Translations under genes and position numbers: made by a program | Origin: Sediminicola sp. | GTDB taxonomy: Bacteria > Bacteroidota > Bacteroidia > Flavobacteriales > Flavobacteriaceae | NCBI GenBank assembly: GCA_024643325.1 | Contig: JAHEND010000035.1 | Location: forward strand, 124,001-188,000 | Direction: 5' to 3' | DNA: 64,000 nucleotides | The notes under the pieces: model-generated | What the model was told of the DNA's origin: nothing | Seen by the model: the letters and a program-made list of their open reading frames with translations, nothing else | Databases searched by the model: none | In this document: positions 44,945-54,990 of the stretch, piece by piece | How positions within the stretch are numbered: position 1 is the stretch's first letter | Layout: the number at the start of each line of letters is the position of its first letter

Positions 44945-45778
44945 ATGAAAAGATTATTACAAATAGAACTCATTAAGCTTTGGAATAATAGGGCTAGTAA
45001 AGCACTGATTTACGGATACTTTATTCTATTGACCAGTATAGCACTCATTGCGGCTATTAAATTTGACATTGGTCCAATAAAATTTCATTTAGCAGAACAG
45101 GGTATTTTTAACTTCCCCTACATTTGGCACTTTAACACCTTTGTTGCTGCGCTATTGAAAATATTTTTGGCCATTATTATTGTCTCCATGATGTCCAATG
45201 AATACACCTATAAAACCATTAAACAAAATCTAATAGACGGGCTTTCCAAAAAAGAATTTATAGCCTCTAAGTTTCTTACAGTCGTTTTATTTTCCCTAGT
45301 GTCTACAGTTTTTGTGTTTGTGACTTCCTTGATTTTAGGTAGTATTTATTCAGACTACACAGAAATAGGAATCGTTTTTTCTGACCTGGGCTTTTTAGTG
45401 GCTTACTTTATAAAGTTATTGGGATTCTTTTCCTTCTGTCTTTTTATAGGTATACTAGTCAAAAGATCTGCCTTTGCCCTCGGTTTTTTAATCCTTTGGC
45501 AAATGTTCGAAGGCTTTACTAGAGGAATGATTCGTTGGAAGTTATTCGATGGGGATACGACAGATGCCATTATGGGATTTTTCCCATTGAATGCCATGTT
45601 TAATGTGTTAAAAGAACCATTTAGTAGATTGAGCGCCGTCCAATCTGTTGCGAACCAAATTGGAGAGGAAATTGCCTTGGATTACGGTACCACACTTTTA
45701 GATATGGTGATTGTAATCGCTTGGACAGCTATTTTTATCTGGGGATCTTATGCTATTTTAAAGAAGAGAGATTTGTAG
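44945..45778 (+). CDS. ABC transporter permease, ABC-2 type
   Basis: A six-helix ABC-2 type permease of 277 aa. MKRLLQIELIKLWNNRASKA is the typical cytosolic start; ISNEYTYKT-like MMSNEYTYKTIKQNLIDGLS (about 80-99) is the conserved first cytoplasmic loop. It pairs with the BcrA-like ATPase at 44043 to form an exporter or resistance/stress transporter whose substrate is unknown. The uvrB promoter overlaps its stop codon. Confidence 0.88.
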   Translation: MKRLLQIELIKLWNNRASKALIYGYFILLTSIALIAAIKFDIGPIKFHLAEQGIFNFPYIWHFNTFVAALLKIFLAIIIVSMMSNEYTYKTIKQNLIDGLSKKEFIASKFLTVVLFSLVSTVFVFVTSLILGSIYSDYTEIGIVFSDLGFLVAYFIKLLGFFSFCLFIGILVKRSAFALGFLILWQMFEGFTRGMIRWKLFDGDTTDAIMGFFPLNAMFNVLKEPFSRLSAVQSVANQIGEEIALDYGTTLLDMVIVIAWTAIFIWGSYAILKKRDL

Positions 45779-45806
45779 TATTTATAAGCGTGCTTTTGTA
45801 CCTTTG
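45773..45806 (+). promoter_or_regulatory. promoter of uvrB
   Basis: TTG (45773-45775, touching the permease stop) and TACCTTTG (45799-45806) with 23 bases between. The -7 box ends 3 bases before ATG 45810, so the mRNA may be leaderless, and the TTG at 45804 is part of the promoter, not a start. Confidence 0.6.
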
Positions 45807-45809
45807 GGT

Positions 45810-47807
45810 ATGAAGTTTTCTTTGGAATCCCCCTTTAAACCAACTGGTGACCAACCACAGGCCATTGCGCAAATTGTGGATGGTATTCAAAGCAATACCC
45901 CTTCACAAACATTGGTCGGTGTGACTGGTTCTGGTAAGACTTTTACGGTAGCCAATGTGATTCAAAAAGTACAAAAACCTACATTAATACTTGCACACAA
46001 CAAGACACTTGCCGCTCAATTATATTCTGAATTCAAGCAGTTCTTTCCAAATAATGCGGTTGAGTATTTTGTTTCCTACTACGATTACTATCAGCCAGAG
46101 GCGTACATTCCTACTTCAGGCACCTATATTGAAAAAGACCTATCTATTAATGAAGATATTGAAAAGCTGCGATTAAGCACTACTTCTTCGCTACTCTCTG
46201 GCAGACAAGACGTACTTGTAATCGCTTCTGTCTCTTGCCTCTATGGTATGGGAAACCCTGTAGAATTTGAAAAAAATGTGGTTCAAATAGCTCGAGATCA
46301 AGTGATTTCTAGAACCGCATTTTTAAAACAATTGGTTCAGGCATTATATGCCAGGACTACTGCAGACTTTGTTAACGGAAGCTTTAGGGTAAAAGGAGAT
46401 GTAGTAGATGTATTTCCAAGTTATACAGATCACGCGATCAGGGTACATTTTTTCGGAGATGAAATTGAGGAGATAGAATCTTTTGATCCCTTACACAATA
46501 AGACCTTAGAGACCTTTGAGAACTTGAGAATATTTCCAGCTAATATGTTTGTAAGTTCTCCTGATATTCTACAAAATGCCATTCATAGCATTCAAGAAGA
46601 TATGGTCAAACAAGTGGACTTTTTTAAAACAGAAGGAAAGCATTTAGAGGCAAAACGATTGGAAGAAAGAACCACTTTTGACTTGGAAATGATTAGAGAA
46701 TTAGGTTACTGCTCTGGCATTGAAAATTACTCGAGGTACTTAGATGGTAGAGCACCTGGAACCAGACCTTTCTGCCTTCTAGATTATTTCCCAAAAGACT
46801 TTTTGTTGGTGGTAGATGAAAGTCATGTAACCATTCCTCAGGTACATGCCATGTTTGGTGGTGATAGATCGAGAAAAGAAAATTTAGTGACCTATGGTTT
46901 TAGGCTTCCTGCCGCAATGGACAACAGACCATTAAAGTTCGAGGAATTTGAAGCACTCACCCCCCAAGCACTCTACGTGAGCGCTACTCCTGCAGATTAT
47001 GAATTAGAACAATCACAAGGTGTGGTGGTAGAGCAAATTATAAGACCTACTGGATTATTAGATCCAGTCATTGAAGTGAGACCTTCTACAAATCAAATTG
47101 ATGATTTGGTGGCTGAAATTCAAGATAGGGTTACTATAGATGAGCGCACATTAGTGACCACCCTTACCAAAAGAATGGCGGAAGAATTGGCCAAATACCT
47201 CACTAAAATTCAAGTGAGATGCCGGTATATTCATTCAGATGTAGACACCTTGGAAAGAGTAGAAATCATGCAGGACCTCAGAAAGGGTATTTTTGATGTA
47301 CTTATAGGGGTAAACTTACTTCGTGAGGGTCTAGATCTACCAGAAGTCTCTTTAGTAGCCATAATAGACGCAGACAAAGAAGGTTTTTTAAGGAATGCTC
47401 GCTCCCTGACGCAAACGGTGGGTAGAGCTGCGAGAAATGTAAATGGAAAAGCCATTATGTATGCAGACAAAGTAACTAAGAGCATGCAAAAAACCATTGA
47501 TGAAACCAATTACCGCAGAGAAAAACAAATCGCCTATAACAAAGCACACAATACCATTCCAAAAGCATTAAACAAAAGCTTGGACAATGTACTTACTAAA
47601 AACTCTGTTTCTGCTTATCACTTTGAAAAAGCCAGTCTTAGGGCCCAAGAACCAGATCCAAACTACCTCACGCAAGAAGAAAGGGCTAAAATGATAGTGG
47701 ATAAAAGAAAAAGCATGGAAAAAGCGGCTAAAAACTTAGATTTCTTAGAGGCCGCAAGACTCAGGGATGAAATTAAAGCCTTGCAGTTGGCTGGAGCAGC
47801 AAAATAA
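45810..47807 (+). CDS. uvrB: excinuclease ABC subunit UvrB
   Basis: Damage-verifying helicase-like subunit of nucleotide excision repair. Walker A GVTGSGKTFTVAN (about 38-50), beta-hairpin YYDYYQPEAYIPTSGTYIEK (about 91-110), DESHVTIPQ, motif V/VI NLLREGLDLPEVSL and QTVGRAARN, and a C-terminal UVR motif binding UvrC (DFLEAARLRDEIKAL, about 640-655). Length 665 aa from ATG 45810. uvrA and uvrC are not in the window. The promoter sits directly upstream. Confidence 0.98.
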   Translation: MKFSLESPFKPTGDQPQAIAQIVDGIQSNTPSQTLVGVTGSGKTFTVANVIQKVQKPTLILAHNKTLAAQLYSEFKQFFPNNAVEYFVSYYDYYQPEAYIPTSGTYIEKDLSINEDIEKLRLSTTSSLLSGRQDVLVIASVSCLYGMGNPVEFEKNVVQIARDQVISRTAFLKQLVQALYARTTADFVNGSFRVKGDVVDVFPSYTDHAIRVHFFGDEIEEIESFDPLHNKTLETFENLRIFPANMFVSSPDILQNAIHSIQEDMVKQVDFFKTEGKHLEAKRLEERTTFDLEMIRELGYCSGIENYSRYLDGRAPGTRPFCLLDYFPKDFLLVVDESHVTIPQVHAMFGGDRSRKENLVTYGFRLPAAMDNRPLKFEEFEALTPQALYVSATPADYELEQSQGVVVEQIIRPTGLLDPVIEVRPSTNQIDDLVAEIQDRVTIDERTLVTTLTKRMAEELAKYLTKIQVRCRYIHSDVDTLERVEIMQDLRKGIFDVLIGVNLLREGLDLPEVSLVAIIDADKEGFLRNARSLTQTVGRAARNVNGKAIMYADKVTKSMQKTIDETNYRREKQIAYNKAHNTIPKALNKSLDNVLTKNSVSAYHFEKASLRAQEPDPNYLTQEERAKMIVDKRKSMEKAAKNLDFLEAARLRDEIKALQLAGAAK

Positions 47808-47892
47808 TAGTGAAGATTTATTACATTTATAATTAAGTTGGATCACAATTTCCTACTTGATTATCTTAATTTAAATCAAAACTATCGTGTCC

Positions 47893-49410
47893 ATGAAAAT
47901 CAAGCTACTTTTTTTATCTATAATCGTCACTACCTTTTGTAGCGCACAGGATATTTCTAAAAAAAAGATTGAAAAATGGACCACAGATTATAGTCCTAAA
48001 GCAATTCAAAACCTCCGTGAATTTTTATCTATTCCTAACAATGGACTAGATTTATCACAAATTCAAAACAATCTCAATTGGTCAAAAAGTACTTTCGAAG
48101 ATTTGGGATTTACCGTTCAAGAAATAATTTCAGAAGGAGTTCCTGTGCTTTTAGCAGAGAAGCATATAGCTTCAAATTTACCTACAGTACTCTTCTACCT
48201 CCAGATAGACGGACAACCAGTAGACCCATCACAGTGGGATCAAGAGAATCCTTACCAAGCTGTCTTGAAGGTAAAAAACGAACAAGGGGAATGGGAACAT
48301 TTAGATTGGACAGAAAAAAAGTGGGACAAAGACAGTTATATATTTGCTAGATCAGCCTCTGATTCTAAAGGCCCTGCAATGGCTTTAATCAGTGCATTTC
48401 AAATACTTAAAGACAATAGAATTGCCCTGAAATACAATATTAAGATTCTGTTAGACTTTCAAGAGGAAGTGGGATCTCCGACCCTCCCAGAAATGGTCGT
48501 CAATAAAAAAGACTTGTTAAAAGCAAATTATTTATTTATTATGGATGGTGCAAGACACTTATCCAATAAACCCACACTCACTTTTGGCGCGAGAGGAATA
48601 GCGACCGCTACATGGCGGGTTTTTGGGCCAAAAGTACCTTTGCACAGTGGCCAATATGGTAATTATGCACCAAACCCAGTATTTGAGGCTGCAAAAGTGA
48701 TTGGTAAACTAAAAGATGCGACAGGAAAAGTAACCCTGGAGGGGTTTTATGATGGCGTAAATATCTCTTCGAAAGATCAAGAATTTCTGAATGCTATTGA
48801 AGAAGACGAAATAGCGACCAATAAAAGACTGGGTATTTCTAATCGAGATGCTATTGGCAACGGGTACCAAGAAGCCCTTCAATATCCCAGTCTCAATATT
48901 AGAGGTATACAAGCGGCATGGGTGGGAGAACAAGTGAGAACCATCATCCCTTCCGAACTGATTGTAGAAATAGACATGAGACTTGTTCCAGAATCTGATG
49001 GAAAAACCCTTATGGAACTATTAATAAAGCGCATTCAAGAAGAAGGCTATTACTTAATAGATAGCTTACCCACTGACCAGCAAAGAGCCATGCATCCTAA
49101 GTTGGCGAATTTCACATATAAACTCGGTTCAAAACCATTTAGAACACCTATGGATGGGCCTATAGCAACATTATTGTCTACCTCCATGAAAAAAGTTTTT
49201 GGAGATGATTTTATACTTATGCGCACCACTGGAGGGTCACAACCCATTGCACCATTTATTAATACCCTTGATATTCCAGCGGTATCGATTAGAATACCCA
49301 ATCCAGATAACAACATTCATAGTCCCAATGAAAATATTAGAATTGGAAATTATTTAGAAGGCATTATGACCTGTCTGTCTATTCTAAATACGAGAATAGA
49401 AGGGTCCTAA
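47893..49410 (+). CDS. exported M20 family metallo-hydrolase (dipeptidase-like)
   Basis: A 505-aa M20/M25/M40-type amidohydrolase with signal peptide (about 1-19, ending TFCSAQ); start ATG 47893 is preferred over GTG 47887. Metal-site landmarks: YLQIDGQPVDPSQW (about 104-117) where most M20 enzymes have GHxDxxP, so the first His ligand is Gln while Asp is kept; ARSASDSKGPAMA (bridging Asp); LLDFQEEVGSP (catalytic and ligand Glu pair); and NIHSPNENI near the C-terminus (His ligand). A lid/dimerisation domain lies between. Substrate is unknown, possibly peptides. Confidence 0.9.
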   Translation: MKIKLLFLSIIVTTFCSAQDISKKKIEKWTTDYSPKAIQNLREFLSIPNNGLDLSQIQNNLNWSKSTFEDLGFTVQEIISEGVPVLLAEKHIASNLPTVLFYLQIDGQPVDPSQWDQENPYQAVLKVKNEQGEWEHLDWTEKKWDKDSYIFARSASDSKGPAMALISAFQILKDNRIALKYNIKILLDFQEEVGSPTLPEMVVNKKDLLKANYLFIMDGARHLSNKPTLTFGARGIATATWRVFGPKVPLHSGQYGNYAPNPVFEAAKVIGKLKDATGKVTLEGFYDGVNISSKDQEFLNAIEEDEIATNKRLGISNRDAIGNGYQEALQYPSLNIRGIQAAWVGEQVRTIIPSELIVEIDMRLVPESDGKTLMELLIKRIQEEGYYLIDSLPTDQQRAMHPKLANFTYKLGSKPFRTPMDGPIATLLSTSMKKVFGDDFILMRTTGGSQPIAPFINTLDIPAVSIRIPNPDNNIHSPNENIRIGNYLEGIMTCLSILNTRIEGS

Positions 49411-49419
49411 TATATTACC

Positions 49420-49427
49420 TACCTTTG
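49420..49427 (+). promoter_or_regulatory. -7 box of the DUF1456 gene
   Basis: TACCTTTG, 47 bases before ATG 49475. No clear -33. Confidence 0.5.
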
Positions 49428-49474
49428 CAGGGTCTTTGAAGCCTTATTTCAGAGATCCATTTAACATTAATTTT

Positions 49475-49936
49475 ATGACCAATAACGATATTTTAAAAAA
49501 ATTACGAGTAGCACTCATGCTCAGGGATACAGATATTGAAGCCATCATGAGTTTGGTAGACTTCAAAATCAGTACCAGTGAATTAGGCGCTTTTTTTAGG
49601 ACTGAAGACCACCCTAAATACATGGAATGTGGCGATCAGATTCTAAGAAATTTTTTAAATGGTTTAATCATTTACACAAGAGGAACCAAAGAAGCTCCAA
49701 AAAAACCTGCAGACGCATTATTGCATAAACCTGTAATGGCCAAAGCGAAAACGGGTAATGTTGCTATGCAACAAAAATCAGATACTGATACTTTGGAGAG
49801 AACACACTCTAATGAGAAAACAGCTTACAAGAAAAAAACAAACTTTAAAGATAGAGCAAAAAAGCCATTCAAAAAAGGACCAAAAGGACCTCCAGACTTA
49901 AGCTTTGTAGCCTACAAAAACAAAAAAAAATCCTGA
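49475..49936 (+). CDS. DUF1456 (YehS-like) protein
   Basis: 153 aa from ATG 49475; a TTG at 49436 would add 13 residues but lies next to the promoter. Two DUF1456 repeats are visible: NDILKKLRVALMLRDTDIEA and the second starting around LGAFFRTEDHPKYMECGDQI, each a helical repeat. The C-terminal third is Lys-rich and low complexity (KKKTNFKDRAKKPFKKGPKG), suggesting nucleic-acid contact. Function is unknown. Its stop codon is inside a terminator stem. Confidence 0.88.
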   Translation: MTNNDILKKLRVALMLRDTDIEAIMSLVDFKISTSELGAFFRTEDHPKYMECGDQILRNFLNGLIIYTRGTKEAPKKPADALLHKPVMAKAKTGNVAMQQKSDTDTLERTHSNEKTAYKKKTNFKDRAKKPFKKGPKGPPDLSFVAYKNKKKS

Positions 49937-49957
49937 GTATTCACTCAGGATTTTTTT
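49926..49957 (+). terminator. bidirectional rho-independent terminator between DUF1456 and sucC
   Basis: AAATCCTGAGT and ACTCAGGATTT form an 11-bp stem with a short loop, with A-run before and T-run after. It contains the DUF1456 stop codon and serves both convergent genes. Confidence 0.93.
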
Positions 49958-49979
49958 ATAGTAACCTATAGCTGCCTTA

Positions 49980-51176
49980 TTATGAAGCTAAGACTTCTTT
50001 TACTTTATCTGCGGCCTCTTGGAATTGAACAGCAGATTTAACCGCCAATCCAGAGTTGTCTAAAATTTCTTTAGCCAATTCAGCATTGGTCCCTTGCAAG
50101 CGAACGATTATAGGAACTTTAATAGCGTCTCCCATGTTCTTATATGCGTCCACAACACCTTGTGCTACTCTATCACAACGAACAATACCACCAAAGATAT
50201 TAATTAAGATAGCTTTCACGTTTGGATCTTTTAAGATAATTCTAAAAGCCTCTTCTACACGCTTAGCATCTGCAGTACCCCCAACATCTAAGAAGTTAGC
50301 TGGTTCTCCTCCGGCCATTTTAATAAGATCCATGGTAGCCATAGCCAAACCAGCTCCGTTTACCATACACCCAACATTTCCATCTAAATCTACATAGTTT
50401 AATCCAACAGCATTGGCTTCTACCTCAATAGCATTTTCTTCTCTAAGGTCTCTCATGTCTGCATATACCTTTCTTCTGTACAATGCATTGTCATCTATAG
50501 AAACCTTAGCGTCCACCGCAAGGATCTTATCATCAGACGTTTTTAAAACGGGGTTTATTTCAAATAAACTTGCATCTGACTCCTCGTATGCTTTATATAA
50601 AGACATAACAAATTTGGTCATTTCTTTAAATGCAGTTCCTGAAAGGCCTAAGTTAAAAGCGATTTTTCTTGCTTGGAATGGCATAATTCCAACCGCAGGA
50701 CTAATTGTTTCAGTGAAAATCAGATGTGGCGTATGCTCAGCCACCTCTTCTATGTCCATTCCACCTTCTGTAGAATACATGATCATATTTCTTCCTGAAG
50801 CCCTGTCCAATAAAACAGACATATAAAATTCAGATGTTTCACTCTCTCCTGGATAGTAAACATCCTCTGCAACCAATACCTGGTGAACTCTTTTTCCAGC
50901 GGCAGAAGTCTGTGGTGTTACTAGATCCATTCCAATAATGGCATCAGAAATAGAAGCAACCTCCTCTAGGTTTTTGGCTAATTTAACACCACCACCTTTT
51001 CCACGTCCACCAGCGTGCACCTGCGCTTTAACTACATACCAACTGGTGCCGGTTTCTTCTGTAAGTTGCTTAGCAGCTGCTACTGCTTCTTCTGGGTTTT
51101 GGGCTACCATCCCACGTTGAATGCGAACGCCAAAACTGGCTAAAATCTCTTTTCCTTGATATTCGTGAAGGTTCAT
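49980..51176 (-). CDS. sucC: succinyl-CoA synthetase (ADP-forming) beta subunit
   Basis: TCA-cycle ligase beta subunit. N-terminal ATP-grasp domain begins MNLHEYQGKEILASFGV; KAQVHAGGRGKGGGVKLAKN (about 49-68) is the nucleotide loop, LFEINPVLKT carries a metal ligand, and GCMVNGAGLAMATMDLIK plus GGTADAKRVEEAF (about 265-310) form the CoA-ligase half. Length 398 aa. The alpha subunit sucD is not adjacent, as is common in this group. Convergent with DUF1456; shares the terminator at 49926-49957. Confidence 0.98.
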   Translation of the reverse strand: MNLHEYQGKEILASFGVRIQRGMVAQNPEEAVAAAKQLTEETGTSWYVVKAQVHAGGRGKGGGVKLAKNLEEVASISDAIIGMDLVTPQTSAAGKRVHQVLVAEDVYYPGESETSEFYMSVLLDRASGRNMIMYSTEGGMDIEEVAEHTPHLIFTETISPAVGIMPFQARKIAFNLGLSGTAFKEMTKFVMSLYKAYEESDASLFEINPVLKTSDDKILAVDAKVSIDDNALYRRKVYADMRDLREENAIEVEANAVGLNYVDLDGNVGCMVNGAGLAMATMDLIKMAGGEPANFLDVGGTADAKRVEEAFRIILKDPNVKAILINIFGGIVRCDRVAQGVVDAYKNMGDAIKVPIIVRLQGTNAELAKEILDNSGLAVKSAVQFQEAADKVKEVLAS

Positions 51177-51199
51177 AGTGTTCTATTAAAATTCGGATA

Positions 51200-51207
51200 C
51201 AAAAATA
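51200..51207 (-). promoter_or_regulatory. -7 box of sucC
   Basis: Minus strand TATTTTTG, 23 bases before the sucC ATG. Confidence 0.5.
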
Positions 51208-51280
51208 GCAAACAACCACCAAAGCGCCTAATTATTGATACAAGAGAATGTAATAAATTAGAAAATCTTTATCGGCATAA

Positions 51281-51296
51281 TGTTATATATATAACA
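51281..51296. promoter_or_regulatory. 16-bp perfect palindrome in the sucC-lysA gap
   Basis: TGTTATATATATAACA is self-complementary over 16 bases, 34 bases upstream of the lysA -33 element and about 74 bases upstream of the sucC -7 box. It could be a dimeric regulator's operator; the AT-rich core makes chance occurrence possible. Confidence 0.35.
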
Positions 51297-51330
51297 ATAT
51301 GTTTTAAAATACTATTTATGTTGTTAAATA

Positions 51331-51361
51331 TTGTACATATTAGGGCTAATAGCTACATTTG
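51331..51361 (+). promoter_or_regulatory. promoter of lysA
   Basis: TTG (51331-51333), 20 bases, then TACATTTG (51354-51361): one of the best -33/-7 pairs in the window. It covers the TTG at 51359 that would extend lysA by six codons, so ATG 51377 is the likely start. Confidence 0.72.
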
Positions 51362-51376
51362 AGTAAATTATCCCTT

Positions 51377-52621
51377 ATGACACAAGAAGATTTATTAGGT
51401 GTTGCAAAAGAATTTGGCGCTCCTCTATATGTTTATGACGCAGAAAAAATTAAAAGTCAGTATAACAGGCTAACTAATGCATTTAATGGTGTTTCAAAAT
51501 TGAAATTAAATTATGCTGCTAAAGCCTTATCTAATATTAGCATCCTAAGACTTATGAATAGTTTGGGAAGTGGTTTAGATACTGTTTCTATTCAAGAGGT
51601 TCAATTGGGATTACAAGCAGGTTTTAAGCCTTCAGATATTATTTTTACACCCAATGGTGTTTCTCTTGAAGAATTAGAAACTGCCGCAGCCCTGGGCGTA
51701 AGAATTAACATAGATAATCTCTCGCTTTTAGAGCAGTTTGGAAACAAACATCCAGAGATTCCTGTATGTATTCGCATTAACCCACATGTAATGGCTGGTG
51801 GAAATGCCAATATCTCAGTAGGACATATCGATTCAAAGTTTGGGATTAGTATTCACCAAATACCCCACATCCTCAGAATAACAACACTTACAAAAATGAA
51901 TATCAATGGTATTCACATGCATACGGGAAGTGATATTTTAGATATTGAGGTGTTCTTATACGCTTCGGAAATTTTATTCGAAACAGCGAAAAACTTTAAG
52001 AATCTCGACTTTATTGATTTTGGTAGCGGTTTTAAAGTACCTTATAAAGAGGGTGATATTGAAACAAATATTGAAGAATTAGGAGACAAGCTTTCTAAAA
52101 GATTTAATGATTTTTGTAAGCAATACGGCAAGCCACTCACCCTGGCTTTTGAACCAGGCAAATTTCTTGTCAGTGAAGCAGGTTATTTCTTGGCTAAGGT
52201 AAATGTAGTGAAACAAACTACTTCTACGGTATTTGCCAGTATTGACAGTGGTTTTAACCATCTAATTAGACCAATGCTTTACGGATCTACCCATGGCATT
52301 ATTAATATATCCAATCCAAGCGGTAGAGAGCGTTTTTATTCAGTAGTAGGCTATATCTGTGAAACAGATACTTTCGCAACAAATCGTAAGATAGCAGAAA
52401 TTACGGAAGGAGATATTCTTTGTTTTAAAAATGCAGGTGCCTATTGTTTTACCATGGCGAGTAACTATAACTCTAGATTTAGACCTGCAGAAGTGTTGTG
52501 GCATAACGGTGAAGCCATTCTAATTAGAGCAGCCGAAACCATGGATGATATTTTAAGAAACCAAGTAGATGTTAAAGACTTATTTACAAAAGAGGTTAAT
52601 CCAGTATTGCAGTCTAATTAA
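51377..52621 (+). CDS. lysA: diaminopimelate decarboxylase
   Basis: PLP enzyme making L-lysine from meso-DAP. PLP Lys in KLNYAAKALSNISIL (about 46-60), HMHTGSDI, GSGFKVPY, FEPGKFLVSEAGYFLAKV, active-site Cys in YICETDTFA (about 330-338) and the C-terminal AYCFTMASNYNSRFRPAEVL. About 414 aa from ATG 51377; the longer TTG form would begin inside the -7 box. It is a single gene, divergent from sucC; with dapD it belongs to the DAP/lysine pathway. Confidence 0.96.
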   Translation: MTQEDLLGVAKEFGAPLYVYDAEKIKSQYNRLTNAFNGVSKLKLNYAAKALSNISILRLMNSLGSGLDTVSIQEVQLGLQAGFKPSDIIFTPNGVSLEELETAAALGVRINIDNLSLLEQFGNKHPEIPVCIRINPHVMAGGNANISVGHIDSKFGISIHQIPHILRITTLTKMNINGIHMHTGSDILDIEVFLYASEILFETAKNFKNLDFIDFGSGFKVPYKEGDIETNIEELGDKLSKRFNDFCKQYGKPLTLAFEPGKFLVSEAGYFLAKVNVVKQTTSTVFASIDSGFNHLIRPMLYGSTHGIINISNPSGRERFYSVVGYICETDTFATNRKIAEITEGDILCFKNAGAYCFTMASNYNSRFRPAEVLWHNGEAILIRAAETMDDILRNQVDVKDLFTKEVNPVLQSN

Positions 52622-52702
52622 TAGCGTTTAAAAAAAATATTGCAATTTGAGTCTTTATTTTTTTTTCAGTGAAACATATCTGAATAATAGCTATTTTTAA
52701 TC

Positions 52703-53239
52703 ATGCGTAATTTTTCAAGTAACTTTTCTAACAAAACAATGTACTTCCTGTTCCTAATAGGAAGTTTGCAAACAGTATTTTCTCAAGAAAACAATTCAAT
52801 TCATTGGTTGAGCTTCGAACAGGCTGTTGCGCTTCAAGCACAAGAAGGCAATTCAAAAAAAATTTTTATTGATGTTTATACTGATTGGTGTGGGTGGTGT
52901 AAAAAAATGGATAAAAATACCTTTCAGAATCCAGAAGTAGCCAACTATATGAAACAGCACTTTTATATGGTGAAACTAGATGGGGAAGGAAAAGAACCTA
53001 TTGTATTTAGAGAACAGACTTTTTCTTTTGTGTCCTCAGGAAGAAATGGCTACCATGAACTGGCTGCTAACCTACTTCAAGGGCAATTGAGTTACCCCAC
53101 CGTGGTGTATTTGGATGAAAACATGAATATGCTCAGCCCAGTGCCGGGTTATCTCACCCCTGAGCCTTTCTTAAAAATAGCCACTTATTTCGGTGATGAC
53201 ATTTATAAAACCACCACTTGGGAAGATTATTCTAAATAA
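52703..53239 (+). CDS. exported thioredoxin-family protein
   Basis: 178 aa with a signal peptide or signal anchor (about 8-28, FLIGSLQTVFSQ). The thioredoxin-like fold has FIDVYTDWCGWCKKMDKNTF (CxxC = Cys-Gly-Trp-Cys, about 62-65) and cis-Pro in SYPTVVYLDENMNML (about 133). The insertion between motifs (QHFYMVKLDGEGKEPI...) fits the thioredoxin_7/DUF255-like subgroup. A periplasmic reductase role is inferred. The last five codons and stop are part of a 26-bp inverted repeat (53223-53279). Confidence 0.9.
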   Translation: MRNFSSNFSNKTMYFLFLIGSLQTVFSQENNSIHWLSFEQAVALQAQEGNSKKIFIDVYTDWCGWCKKMDKNTFQNPEVANYMKQHFYMVKLDGEGKEPIVFREQTFSFVSSGRNGYHELAANLLQGQLSYPTVVYLDENMNMLSPVPGYLTPEPFLKIATYFGDDIYKTTTWEDYSK

Positions 53240-53279
53240 AAAAGCGCCTTTCCGGCGCTTTTTTATTTAGAATAATCTT
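53223..53279. terminator. long bidirectional terminator with 26-bp perfect arms
   Basis: Left arm 53223-53248, loop TTTCC (53249-53253), right arm 53254-53279, perfectly complementary. The core AAAAAAGCGCC/GGCGCTTTTTT acts as terminator on both strands between the convergent thioredoxin and guaB genes. The outer 15 pairs include the last five codons and stop of the thioredoxin gene. Confidence 0.93.
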
Positions 53280-53284
53280 GAAAC

Positions 53285-54769
<1,485 letters not shown>

Positions 54770-54780
54770 TTAATTGCGTG

Positions 54781-54814
54781 CAAATATACCGTATTTATTC
54801 GAAAATAGCTGCAA
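54781..54814 (-). promoter_or_regulatory. promoter of guaB
   Basis: On the minus strand TTG (54814-54812), 23 bases, then TATATTTG (54788-54781), 23 bases before the ATG. The remaining 233-base gap between guaB and the TonB receptor holds no gene. Confidence 0.65.
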
Positions 54815-54926
54815 TTAAAAGAGATTTAAATAACTAGCAATAAATCAGTTAAAAAAAACGATATGGAAAATGGGCAAAATCAGAAAAATACTAATGAATT
54901 TTATTTTTATTTATTCTAAATAAGCT

Positions 54927-54956
54927 TTGTGAATTTAATTTTCAATATTATATTTG
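54927..54956 (+). promoter_or_regulatory. promoter of the TonB-dependent receptor gene
   Basis: TTG (54927-54929), 19 bases, TATATTTG (54949-54956); ATG follows 34 bases later. A strong consensus pair. No Fur-like palindrome is obvious. Confidence 0.7.
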
Positions 54957-54990
54957 TCTAATTATTTTTAATAAGTCTAAATAAGCATAC

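Noticed and set aside
50056-50826. Two plus-strand open frames opposite sucC
   Set aside because: They mirror the codon pattern of sucC, and no recognisable protein features are present.
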